Part shown: in pieces, positions 1-5,705 of the stretch
How positions within the stretch are numbered: position 1 is the first letter of the stretch
Layout: each line of letters starts with the position of its first letter
Assembly: GCA_902482195.1 (NCBI GenBank)
Contig: CABSZQ010000078.1
Coordinates: forward strand, 1 to 6,501
Direction: 5' to 3'
DNA: 6,501 bases
Source: an uncultured Haemophilus sp.
GTDB lineage: Bacteria > Pseudomonadota > Gammaproteobacteria > Enterobacterales > Pasteurellaceae
Translations under genes and position numbers: made by a program
Notes under the pieces: generated by a model
What the model was told of the DNA's origin: nothing
Seen by the model: the letters and a program-made list of their open reading frames with translations, nothing else
Databases searched by the model: none

Positions 1-1
1 C

Positions 2-385
2 TCAAGTATTGTTAATGGACATATAGGTAAACATGCTCACATTCGATCATATAAAGATGTAATTTCTATATCCTACTCTGGTTTTTTAAAACTAAATCTA
101 ACCGCATATAAAACTGAAGATAATGTTTATATAGCAACAGAAAGTTACCCTAACCATGTTCGTATTTTAGAAAGCAAAAACTTCCTTAAGTTTTTATATG
201 ACTATGGAAAAAGAATATTAGATAAGAAATTCGAAGTTAAAAACCAAAATATTGCATGTATACTTGATAATATTAACTCAACACTGAAAGCAACCTCTAA
301 TATTGAAGGTAAAATAATCTTTGATTTTTTAATGACTGTCTTTTTATCTTTTCAAGAGCTTTTAGAGGATAAAATATATCAATAA
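2..385 (+). CDS. 3' end of an unrecognised AT-rich gene (partial)
   Basis: An open frame runs from the window edge for 127 codons to a TAA at 383-385. The start lies outside the window. I do not recognise the protein. The visible part begins SSIVNGHIGKHAH and ends FQELLEDKIYQ. It is rich in Lys, Ile, Asn, Phe and Tyr. It has no obvious transmembrane segment, Cys cluster or nucleotide-binding motif. The stretch near the end (FDFLMTVFLSFQELL) looks like an amphipathic or buried helix. By hand count the first 360 bases are about 27% G+C, clearly below the roughly 37-47% of sampled lines of gnd next door. At that composition a random frame should meet a stop about every 12 codons, so real coding is very likely. 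The composition hints at horizontal acquisition, but that is inference. It points the same way as gnd, with 75 bases between, and I see no terminator after it. Confidence 0.75.
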   Translation, partial: SSIVNGHIGKHAHIRSYKDVISISYSGFLKLNLTAYKTEDNVYIATESYPNHVRILESKNFLKFLYDYGKRILDKKFEVKNQNIACILDNINSTLKATSNIEGKIIFDFLMTVFLSFQELLEDKIYQ

Positions 386-423
386 ATATAGGGTGAAATT
401 TAGTTATACCAACATATTCAATC

Positions 424-441
424 GGTACAAAGACTTGTACC
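424..441 (+). promoter_or_regulatory. Perfect hairpin in the gnd leader
   Basis: GGTACAA (424-430) and TTGTACC (435-441) form a 7-bp stem around a 4-base AGAC loop. It ends 8 bases before the gnd Shine-Dalgarno sequence. No T-run follows, so it is not an intrinsic terminator. It could be an operator palindrome or a leader structure affecting translation or mRNA stability. The sequence does not decide between these. Confidence 0.35.
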
Positions 442-460
442 CTACAAACAGGAGAAAACA

Positions 461-1915
461 ATGTCAGTAAAAGGCGACATCGGTGTTATCGGCTTAGCCG
501 TGATGGGGCAAAACCTCATTTTAAATATGAATGACCACGGATTTAAAGTCGTGGCATATAACCGTACCACTTCAAAAGTGGATGAATTTTTACAAGGTGC
601 GGCAAAAGGCACCAATATTATCGGTGCATACTCTTTAGAAGATTTAGCTTCTAAATTAGAAAAACCACGTAAAGTGATGTTAATGGTACGCGCGGGTGAG
701 GTGGTAGATCAATTCATTGAGGCATTATTACCGCACTTAGAAGAAGGCGATATCATTATTGATGGGGGTAACTCAAACTACCCAGATACCAACCGTCGTG
801 TAAAAGCATTGGCTGAAAAAGGCATTCGCTTTATCGGTTCGGGTGTTTCGGGCGGTGAAGAAGGTGCGCGTCATGGACCATCTATCATGCCTGGTGGTAA
901 TCACGAAGCATGGCCATATGTTAAACCAATCTTCCAAGCCATCGCTGCTAAAACAGAACAAGGTGAGCCTTGCTGTGACTGGGTTGGGCGAGATGGTGCT
1001 GGACATTTTGTTAAAATGGTGCATAACGGGATTGAATATGGCGATATGCAATTAATTTGCGAGGCATATCAATTCTTAAAAGAAGGCGTAGGCTTATCTG
1101 ATGACGAATTAGAAGCAACTTTCAAAGCGTGGCGTAACACAGAATTAGATAGCTATTTAATTGATATCACATCAGATATCCTTGGTTATAAAGATGAAGA
1201 TGGAAGCCGTTTGGTCGACAAAATTTTGGATACCGCTGGCCAAAAAGGAACTGGTAAATGGACTGGGATTAATGCCCTTGATTTTGGTATTCCGTTAACC
1301 TTAATCACTGAATCTGTATTTGCCCGTTGCGTATCGTCTTTCAAAGAACAGCGTGTGCAAGCCTCTCGCTTATTCAACAAAGTAGTCCGCAAAGTAGAAG
1401 GCGATAAAGCAGCGTGGATCGAAGCGGTACGTAAAGCCTTATTAGCCTCAAAGATTATTTCTTATGCACAAGGTTTTATGTTAATTCGTGAAGCATCTGA
1501 AAACTTTGGTTGGTACATTAACTATGGCAGTACGGCATTATTATGGCGTGAAGGTTGTATTATCCGTAGCCGTTTCTTAGGTAACATTCGTGATGCATAT
1601 GAAGCAAATCCAGATTTAATCTTCTTGGGTTCAGATAGCTACTTCAAAGGCATTTTAGAAAACGCATTAAGTGACTGGCGTAAAGTGGTGGCAAAATCTA
1701 TCGAAGTGGGCATTCCAATGCCATGTATGGCATCTGCGATTACCTTCTTAGACGGTTACACTTCAGCCCGTTTGCCAGCAAACTTATTGCAAGCACAACG
1801 TGACTACTTCGGCGCACATACTTATGAGCGTACTGATAAACCACGTGGTGAATTCTTCCACACCAACTGGACAGGTCGCGGCGGTAATACTGCATCTACT
1901 ACTTATGATGTGTAA
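461..1915 (+). CDS. gnd: 6-phosphogluconate dehydrogenase, decarboxylating
   Basis: This cytoplasmic enzyme is known to oxidise and decarboxylate 6-phosphogluconate to ribulose 5-phosphate, producing NADPH in the oxidative pentose phosphate pathway. At 484 residues it has the usual bacterial length. The N-terminal Rossmann fold carries GLAVMG (11-16) and NRT (34-36), typical of an NADP-binding site. The substrate loop GSGVSGGEEGARHGPS covers 126-141. The expected catalytic pair is visible as Lys185 (in HFVKMVHNG) and Glu192 (in IEYGDM). The family signature ILDTAGQKGTGKW lies at 255-267. The C-terminal tail HTNWTGRGGNTAST, which reaches the partner's active site in the family dimer, is intact. 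The ATG follows an AGGAG at 450-454 with good spacing. A strong terminator follows. Neither zwf nor pgl is in the window, so the rest of the pathway lies elsewhere. Confidence 0.98.
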   Translation: MSVKGDIGVIGLAVMGQNLILNMNDHGFKVVAYNRTTSKVDEFLQGAAKGTNIIGAYSLEDLASKLEKPRKVMLMVRAGEVVDQFIEALLPHLEEGDIIIDGGNSNYPDTNRRVKALAEKGIRFIGSGVSGGEEGARHGPSIMPGGNHEAWPYVKPIFQAIAAKTEQGEPCCDWVGRDGAGHFVKMVHNGIEYGDMQLICEAYQFLKEGVGLSDDELEATFKAWRNTELDSYLIDITSDILGYKDEDGSRLVDKILDTAGQKGTGKWTGINALDFGIPLTLITESVFARCVSSFKEQRVQASRLFNKVVRKVEGDKAAWIEAVRKALLASKIISYAQGFMLIREASENFGWYINYGSTALLWREGCIIRSRFLGNIRDAYEANPDLIFLGSDSYFKGILENALSDWRKVVAKSIEVGIPMPCMASAITFLDGYTSARLPANLLQAQRDYFGAHTYERTDKPRGEFFHTNWTGRGGNTASTTYDV

Positions 1916-1938
1916 GTCTAAAAACGTATGATAAACTC

Positions 1939-1966
1939 ACCGCACTTTGTTCGCATAAAGTGCGGT
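1939..1966. repeat. Inverted pair of Haemophilus-type DNA uptake signals
   Basis: There are perfect copies of AAGTGCGGT on the minus strand (1939-1947) and the plus strand (1958-1966). These sites are known to mark DNA for preferential uptake by competent Pasteurellaceae of the H. influenzae subclade. They support the taxonomic call. Confidence 0.93.
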
Positions 1967-1975
1967 TTATTTTTA
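1939..1975 (+). terminator. Intrinsic terminator of gnd made from inverted uptake signals
   Basis: ACCGCACTTT (1939-1948) pairs perfectly with AAAGTGCGGT (1957-1966) around the 8-base loop 1949-1956. The T-rich tail TTTATTTTT starts at 1967. Both arms contain a full 9-bp uptake signal in opposite orientation, a common arrangement in Haemophilus terminators. It sits 23 bases after the gnd stop and just before the next gene's ribosome binding site, so any readthrough would feed the DUF4298 gene. Confidence 0.9.
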
Positions 1976-1994
1976 CCTTATTTTGGAGAAACCT

Positions 1995-2315
1995 ATGTTA
2001 TCTCAATCACGCTTAGATAAAATTTCAGAAATGGAAAACCTTCTCAATGAAGCGGAAAGTTTCTTAGCCGAAGCGGAACAATTTCTTGAAAAATGGCAGG
2101 CTTTCTTACCAAAAATGAAAACCTTAGAACACTATTATTTTGATGGTGACTGGCGAGAAGATTATCAAGCTTATGAGGACGGTAAAATCCCAGAGGATAT
2201 GCCTTGTGGTGTATTAAGTGAAGATTTAGTATTTAATGCGAGTACAGGACACCATGGATTGGCGATTGAATATTTGAAAGTGATTGCGAAAGTATTAGAT
2301 CAAGCTAAAGATTAA
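1995..2315 (+). CDS. DUF4298 family protein, function unknown
   Basis: A 106-residue soluble protein. The N-terminal part (about 5-45) is rich in Glu, Leu and Ala and should form a long helix or coiled coil (MENLLNEAESFLAEAEQFLEKW). The conserved core YYFDGDWREDYQAYEDGKIPEDMPCGVLSEDLVFN (47-81) contains the W..DY and GVLSED pattern I associate with Pfam DUF4298. The family's role is not known to me. I chose ATG 1995 because GGAGAA at 1985-1990 is well placed for it. An in-frame TTG at 1983 would put that Shine-Dalgarno sequence inside the gene and add only four residues. Only 28 bases separate the start from the gnd terminator stem, leaving no room for an independent promoter downstream of it. 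Expression by readthrough from gnd is likely. No signal peptide or membrane segment is visible. Confidence 0.9.
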   Translation: MLSQSRLDKISEMENLLNEAESFLAEAEQFLEKWQAFLPKMKTLEHYYFDGDWREDYQAYEDGKIPEDMPCGVLSEDLVFNASTGHHGLAIEYLKVIAKVLDQAKD

Positions 2316-2333
2316 TATTCAATATATTTAATT

Positions 2334-2369
2334 GTTCAAAAAAACATCGAAAAACGCATATTTTTGAAC
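2334..2369. promoter_or_regulatory. AT-rich inverted repeat upstream of the lipoprotein gene
   Basis: GTTCAAAAA (2334-2342) and TTTTTGAAC (2361-2369) are perfect 9-bp inverted repeats 18 bases apart. The repeat starts 18 bases after the DUF4298 stop. It might be a protein-binding palindrome or a weak hairpin ending the gnd-DUF4298 transcript. The T-run lies inside the stem, not after it, so I do not call it a terminator. Confidence 0.3.
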
Positions 2370-2444
2370 TTTCATTCATATCCGTTTGTCTTATGGAGTA
2401 CTATCAATATGGATAGTTTTATATGTTAAACACGGAGAGATCCT

Positions 2445-2648
2445 ATGAAATTAATTGGAAAATCACTTGTTATCGCGATGACTGTTATTTCTCTTGCAGC
2501 ATGTGGAAATATGAATCGTACTCAAAAAAATACAACAGCTGGCGCCGCTATCGGTGGTGCAGCAGGCTATATGCTTGGTGGTAATGCCGCAACCACATTA
2601 GGTGGTGCCGCATTAGGTGGCGTAATCGGTAGCCAAGTCAATAAATAG
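2445..2648 (+). CDS. Small OsmB-like glycine-zipper outer-membrane lipoprotein
   Basis: A 67-residue precursor. Its signal peptide (MKLIGKSLVIAMTVISLAAC) ends in the lipobox LAAC, with Cys20 as the lipidated residue. Gly21 at +2 does not match the Asp inner-membrane retention signal, so sorting to the outer membrane is expected. The mature part is about 48 residues. It holds a Gly/Ala zipper from about 32 to 64 (GAAIGGAAGYMLGG and LGGAALGGVIGSQV), which may form a membrane-associated hairpin or self-associate. Length, layout and ending resemble E. coli OsmB, an osmotically and RpoS-induced lipoprotein, but glycine zippers give weak family signals, so I leave the symbol empty. The ATG follows GGAGAGA at 2434-2440. 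The 129-base gap upstream should hold its promoter, but I found no convincing -35/-10 pair there. A strong bidirectional terminator follows at once. Confidence 0.9.
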   Translation: MKLIGKSLVIAMTVISLAACGNMNRTQKNTTAGAAIGGAAGYMLGGNAATTLGGAALGGVIGSQVNK

Positions 2649-2650
2649 TC

Positions 2651-2690
2651 AAAAAAATAACCGCACTTCATAAGTGGCGGTTATTTTTTT
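2651..2690. terminator. Bidirectional intrinsic terminator between the lipoprotein gene and srmB
   Basis: A nearly symmetrical hairpin. The outer stem 2651-2664 pairs perfectly with 2677-2690. The inner ACTT (2665-2668) pairs with AAGT (2672-2675). G2676 bulges out, and the loop is CAT. Seven A on the left and seven T on the right provide a U-run for transcripts from either side. It starts 2 bases after the lipoprotein stop and ends 1 base before the srmB stop, so it serves both convergent genes. Confidence 0.92.
2660..2668 (-). repeat. DNA uptake signal
   Basis: Perfect ACCGCACTT, the reverse complement of AAGTGCGGT, in the left arm of the terminator. The opposite arm (2672-2681) reads AAGTGGCGGT, a copy broken by one extra G. 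Confidence 0.85.
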
Positions 2691-2691
2691 A

Positions 2692-4020
2692 TTATTTCTC
2701 ATCTGTTTTTTCTGTGCTTGGTTTACGGCGTTTACCAATGTTTTTCGTATCTTTATGACGCAATTTGGCTTTCCTCTTCTCCTCTGATTTTTTCTTTTCT
2801 TCACGTTTTTCTTTAATACGCGCTTTTTGCTTTTTAGACATGGATTTTACTTCCCCATCTTTCGGTGGTTTAGTGCGGGGCTCTAATCCTTCTAAAATAC
2901 GTGCTTTCAAAAGCTCTTCCGTATAGCGTTTAATTTTACCGAGCAATTTGTAATCATGGGCTTCCACAAAAGAAACGGCCGTGCCTTTTTTTCCTGCACG
3001 AGCGGTACGACCAATACGATGTAAATATGTATCTGCACTATAAGGCAAATCGAAGTTCATGACGTGTGTGACATCATCAATATCAATCCCGCGAGCAGCC
3101 ACATCAGTAGCCACTAACACAGTAACAACACCTGATTTCAACTTATCAATGGCATTATTGCGTTGTGTTTGCGCCATATCGCCTTCTAAATAAGTAGAAC
3201 GAATCCCACGTTTACGCAAGGTTTCAGAAAGCTCACGCACATCTTCGCGACGACGGACAAACACAATACCTCTGCTAACTTTTTCGGTTTCGATGAAACG
3301 TGCAAGCAACTTAATTTTATGTTCATTGCTATCGGCGTGATAATACCACTGGTTGATTTTCTTACGCTCACGGCGACTTGGCTCGGCATCAATTTTTACC
3401 GGGTCATTCAATAAACGTTCTGCAAAATCAACTAATAACTCCCCTTCTAATGTCGCTGAGAAGAGGAGCGTTTGTTTACGCCAACGTGTTTCAGCAGCAA
3501 TTTTCTCCGCATCTTGCCCAAAGCCCATTTGCAACATGCGATCTGCTTCATCAAAAATCAGCATTTCTACCGCGCGACAATCAAAGTTCTCTTCTTTGAT
3601 GTATTGCAATAAACGTCCTGGTGTTGCCACCACGATATCCTGATTTGAATTAAACACTTCCCCATGATTTTGATACGCTACACCGCCTGTAATCGTAGCA
3701 ATCTTCAAATGCGTGAATTGCGCCAATTCTTCCGCTTGTTCCGCAACCTGCATCGCTAACTCACGAGTTGGCGTTAAAATTAAAATGCGAGGCGCGCCTG
3801 GCTTACGACGCGGATAATCCAATAAATGCTGAATCGCTGGCAATAAAAATGCAGCAGTTTTACCTGTACCTGTTGGTGCAGAACCTAACACATCACGCTC
3901 TTCCATTGCAGCCGGAATCGCTTCTAATTGGATGGCAGTTGGGCGAGTATAACCTTTCTTTTCTAAGGCCTTTAATAATTCAGGGGAAAGATCGAATTCT
4001 TCAAATGGGGATAAATTCAT
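2692..4020 (-). CDS. srmB: ATP-dependent RNA helicase SrmB (DEAD-box)
   Basis: SrmB is a DEAD-box helicase known in E. coli to help early assembly of the 50S ribosomal subunit. The 442-residue protein is almost the E. coli length and aligns from the first residue. Visible motifs in order: Q motif YTRPTAIQ (24-31), motif I APTGTGKT (48-55), Ia PTRELA (84-89), Ib TPGR (133-136), II DEAD (157-160), III SAT (188-190), IV IVFVRRR (252-258), V ATDVAARGID (304-313) and VI HRIGRTARAG (334-343). Both RecA-like lobes are therefore complete. ILILTPTRELAMQV, NFDCRAVE and ETRWRKQTLLFSATLEG are SrmB-specific stretches that separate it from RhlB, RhlE and DeaD. The tail (about 380-442) is Lys/Arg-rich with RHKDTKNIGKRRKPS, the usual SrmB ending for RNA binding. 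No clear Shine-Dalgarno sequence precedes the ATG. The divergent neighbour trmN6 is the same as in E. coli. Confidence 0.97.
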   Translation of the reverse strand: MNLSPFEEFDLSPELLKALEKKGYTRPTAIQLEAIPAAMEERDVLGSAPTGTGKTAAFLLPAIQHLLDYPRRKPGAPRILILTPTRELAMQVAEQAEELAQFTHLKIATITGGVAYQNHGEVFNSNQDIVVATPGRLLQYIKEENFDCRAVEMLIFDEADRMLQMGFGQDAEKIAAETRWRKQTLLFSATLEGELLVDFAERLLNDPVKIDAEPSRRERKKINQWYYHADSNEHKIKLLARFIETEKVSRGIVFVRRREDVRELSETLRKRGIRSTYLEGDMAQTQRNNAIDKLKSGVVTVLVATDVAARGIDIDDVTHVMNFDLPYSADTYLHRIGRTARAGKKGTAVSFVEAHDYKLLGKIKRYTEELLKARILEGLEPRTKPPKDGEVKSMSKKQKARIKEKREEKKKSEEKRKAKLRHKDTKNIGKRRKPSTEKTDEK

Positions 4021-4052
4021 TATTTTGCGTTAATTTGTTAAAATTGGGGCTG

Positions 4053-4058
4053 ATTATA
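4053..4058 (-). promoter_or_regulatory. Likely -10 box of the srmB promoter
   Basis: On the minus strand this reads TATAAT, a perfect sigma-70 -10 hexamer. It would place the transcript start near 4046 and give a leader of about 26 bases. The -35 region is poor: at 17-base spacing it reads CGGAAA (4081-4076). Placement and perfect hexamer support the call; the weak -35 limits it. Confidence 0.5.
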
Positions 4059-4063
4059 CCTGA

Positions 4064-4072
4064 AAGTGCGGT
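4064..4072 (+). repeat. DNA uptake signal in the srmB-trmN6 gap
   Basis: Perfect AAGTGCGGT followed by CATTTT, which fits the extended uptake-signal consensus with its AT-rich flank. It lies between the two divergent genes. Confidence 0.9.
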
Positions 4073-4090
4073 CATTTTCCGCAAGATTTT

Positions 4091-4789
4091 ATGAGCAGCT
4101 TTACCTTCAAACAATTCCATATTAATCAACAACATTGTGCAATGAAAGTCGGCACAGACGGCATTTTACTGGGTGCTTGGGCGGATGTATCTGATTGTCA
4201 GTATATTCTAGATATGGGGACTGGCACAGGCTTGGTTGCATTAATGCTCGCCCAACGAAGTCATGAGCATTGCCAAATTGAAGCCGTTGAACTTGATCCC
4301 CTTGCAACACAACAAGCACAAGAAAACTTCCAGGCTTCGCCATGGCACAATCGCCTTTATTTAACACACCAAGATGTGCAAACTTATTGCCAACAAACAG
4401 CACATCAATTTGATTTAATTGTGGCGAATCCGCCTTATTTTGCGCAAGGCGTTGAATGTAGAAATAATGAACGAGCACTTGCCCGTTATGTTCAACAAAG
4501 CCATTTAGATTGGTTAAATTGGGCGGCGAGTTGTTTATCCGAAAAAGGAAAAATCAGTTTTGTCTTGCCTTATGAGGCGGGGAAAACATTGATAAATTCA
4601 ACCGCACTCTGTTGCATTAAGCAGACTGATGTCATTACAAAGACAGGGAAAGATCCACAACGGATATTACTCACGTTTAGCCGAGAGCATTTACCACAGG
4701 TAAAAGATAGCTTGGTGATTTATAACGAAAACAATCAGTACACAGAGGAATTTATTGCGTTGACGAAGGCATTTTATTTGAAAATGTAA
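4091..4789 (+). CDS. trmN6: tRNA1(Val) (adenine-37-N6)-methyltransferase
   Basis: TrmN6 (YfiC) is known to use S-adenosylmethionine to methylate N6 of adenosine 37, next to the anticodon of tRNA1-Val. The 232-residue protein has a class I Rossmann methyltransferase fold. Motif I is DMGTGTG (41-47), the acidic SAM-binding strand is EAVELD (64-69), and the N6-adenine catalytic motif NPPY is at 113-116. The N-terminal FTFKQFHINQQHCAMKVGTDGILLGAW and the C-terminal ALTKAFYLKM are characteristic of YfiC rather than general adenine methylases. It is slightly shorter than the 245-residue E. coli protein, mainly at the N-terminus. ATG 4091 gives the expected conserved start although the ribosome binding site is weak (GCAAGA, 4081-4086). 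It diverges from srmB across 70 bases and is probably transcribed alone, because a terminator overlaps its stop codon. A near-match uptake signal (8 of 9) lies inside at 4601-4609. Confidence 0.95.
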   Translation: MSSFTFKQFHINQQHCAMKVGTDGILLGAWADVSDCQYILDMGTGTGLVALMLAQRSHEHCQIEAVELDPLATQQAQENFQASPWHNRLYLTHQDVQTYCQQTAHQFDLIVANPPYFAQGVECRNNERALARYVQQSHLDWLNWAASCLSEKGKISFVLPYEAGKTLINSTALCCIKQTDVITKTGKDPQRILLTFSREHLPQVKDSLVIYNENNQYTEEFIALTKAFYLKM

Positions 4790-4813
4790 GGGCATATGAC
4801 TATGCCCTTTTTT
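4788..4813 (+). terminator. Intrinsic terminator of trmN6
   Basis: AAGGGCATA (4788-4796) and TATGCCCTT (4801-4809) form a perfect 9-bp stem with loop TGAC. A T-run of six spans 4808-4813. The stem starts inside the trmN6 stop codon. In the other direction the run after the stem is poor (ACATTTTC), so it may terminate pnuC transcripts only weakly. Confidence 0.9.
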
Positions 4814-4823
4814 ATTGATGTGA

Positions 4824-5507
4824 TTAGTGACTTTCCGCTTTGACGAGTTTCGTCCAGTTGTAATAACCATATAATGAGTTAAGTAAGTAAGCACTATACA
4901 TTAAGTACATCGCTGGCTGCTCTGCCCAAAGTAAAATGGAAAGCACATTTAAGACAATCCACAATAACCATTGCTCACGATAACGCAAAATCATCAATAA
5001 TTGTGCCGCTACGGTGATAATCGTGGTTAAACCATCTAATCCTGTAGAACTCCCGCCCGCTGCTTTTAAAGCCTGCACAAAGCAGAATGTCCCAATCCCA
5101 ACACTCACGAGTAAAATTGCCCAACCTTTTGGTGTTAAAGCTTTTGCAATTACACTTTCACTGCCATTATCGTTTTGCATGTGTTGTTTCCACATAAAAT
5201 AACCGATAAATTGTGATGGAATATACACATAGAGCACCGTATTCATTTCGCCCAGGAAATTGTTTCCCCATGCGACATAAAAATAGGTGTAAGCAAAAAT
5301 AAGCCCAAAGAAATAGTTGCTAATTTTTCCTTTACTCACCAATACTACACAGAGAATACCTGCAATACCGGAAATCATGCCTAATGGGCTGTCTGGCGCA
5401 AGAACATAAGCAATAATTTGCGCGGCAAGGAAAATAACTACCCATGCCACTTCAAAAGGCTTCCAACCGGATAAAAATTCTTCTTTAAGTCGTTCTGTCC
5501 AATTCAT
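4824..5507 (-). CDS. pnuC: Nicotinamide riboside transporter PnuC
   Basis: PnuC is an inner-membrane facilitator known to import nicotinamide riboside, which the kinase NadR then traps by phosphorylation. In Haemophilus this is a main route to NAD (V factor). The 227-residue protein has about seven hydrophobic segments, roughly 18-36, 42-58, 63-80, 91-107, 127-146, 158-175 and 178-195, with another near 198-215. The substrate-site signature WxxWxxxN is intact as WLLWIVLN (180-187). GKISNYFFGLI (60-70) and PSQFIGYFMW (97-106) are also typical of the family. I chose the ATG ending at 5507 because AGGAGTG (5518-5512) precedes it. An upstream in-frame ATG at 5570 would add 21 residues without a recognisable motif, run through an uptake signal and bury that Shine-Dalgarno sequence. 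A CRP site upstream suggests control by cAMP. It converges on trmN6 with only 34 bases between the stop codons. Confidence 0.96.
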   Translation of the reverse strand: MNWTERLKEEFLSGWKPFEVAWVVIFLAAQIIAYVLAPDSPLGMISGIAGILCVVLVSKGKISNYFFGLIFAYTYFYVAWGNNFLGEMNTVLYVYIPSQFIGYFMWKQHMQNDNGSESVIAKALTPKGWAILLVSVGIGTFCFVQALKAAGGSSTGLDGLTTIITVAAQLLMILRYREQWLLWIVLNVLSILLWAEQPAMYLMYSAYLLNSLYGYYNWTKLVKAESH

Positions 5508-5545
5508 GGAACACTCCTGTTTTATAAAAAGTACGCCATTTTTAC

Positions 5546-5554
5546 ACCGCACTT
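5546..5554 (-). repeat. DNA uptake signal in the pnuC leader
   Basis: Perfect ACCGCACTT, the reverse complement of AAGTGCGGT, with a T-run after it on the plus strand. It is a single copy without an inverted partner, so it does not form a terminator. Confidence 0.88.
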
Positions 5555-5565
5555 TTTTAAAGTAA

Positions 5566-5571
5566 AGCATA
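5566..5571 (-). promoter_or_regulatory. Possible -10 box of pnuC
   Basis: The minus strand reads TATGCT, 4 of 6 to the sigma-70 consensus. The start site would fall at about 5559-5558, in or next to an A-run. The centre of the CRP site is then at about -41.5 to -42.5, the class II position. No good -35 is present, as expected for a CRP-dependent promoter. Hexamer quality alone would not justify the call; the spacing does. Confidence 0.45.
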
Positions 5572-5589
5572 GCGGGTATTTAATTTGAT

Positions 5590-5611
5590 TATTGTGAGAT
5601 AAATCACACTT
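5590..5611. promoter_or_regulatory. CRP (cAMP receptor protein) binding site
   Basis: TGTGA (5593-5597) and TCACA (5604-5608) with a 6-base spacer (GATAAA) are a perfect match to both CRP half-site cores, with AT-rich flanks. The site lies between divergent pnuC and rapA. Its distance suits class II activation of pnuC. From possible rapA start sites (about 5664 or 5675) it would be at about -63 or -74, so a class I effect there is possible but less clear. Confidence 0.8.
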
Positions 5612-5640
5612 TATTTTTCATACTTTTAGATGGCCATGCC

Positions 5641-5668
5641 TTGCTTTCCCTTATAATCAGACTACAAT
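5641..5668 (+). promoter_or_regulatory. Possible rapA promoter
   Basis: Two overlapping -10 candidates are present. TACAAT (5663-5668) has TTGCTT (5641-5646) 16 bases upstream as a partial -35. TATAAT (5652-5657) is a perfect -10 without a good -35. Either gives a leader of about 30-42 bases. I cannot tell which is used. Confidence 0.4.
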
Positions 5669-5705
5669 ATCGCCCCATTTTAAGAGATTCATTAAGAGGA
5701 AGATG

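Noticed and set aside
773..1055. Overlapping frames on both strands inside gnd
   Set aside because: They lie wholly inside a highly conserved enzyme gene and show no independent start signals.
1983..1994. TTG at 1983 as an upstream start of the DUF4298 gene
   Set aside because: It would place the good Shine-Dalgarno sequence inside the reading frame and adds only four residues; ATG 1995 has correct spacing.
2393..2416. Seven-codon leader peptide (MEYYQYG) before the lipoprotein gene
   Set aside because: It is too short, has no ribosome binding site, and no terminator/antiterminator structure follows; tyrosine content alone is not evidence of attenuation.
3768..4094. 108-codon plus-strand frame antisense to the srmB start
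   Set aside because: It is mostly the complement of conserved SrmB coding sequence, has no ribosome binding site and its translation resembles no protein.
4122..4478. 118-codon minus-strand frame inside trmN6
   Set aside because: It is the complement of conserved methyltransferase motifs, including NPPY, and has no supporting start site.
4601..4609. Further uptake signal inside trmN6
   Set aside because: It matches 8 of 9 bases (ACCGCACTC), so I did not count it as a functional site.
5508..5570. In-frame upstream ATG extending PnuC by 21 residues
   Set aside because: The extension contains an uptake signal, has no family match and overlaps the strong Shine-Dalgarno sequence of the inner ATG. 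Family members start at MNW-type sequences.
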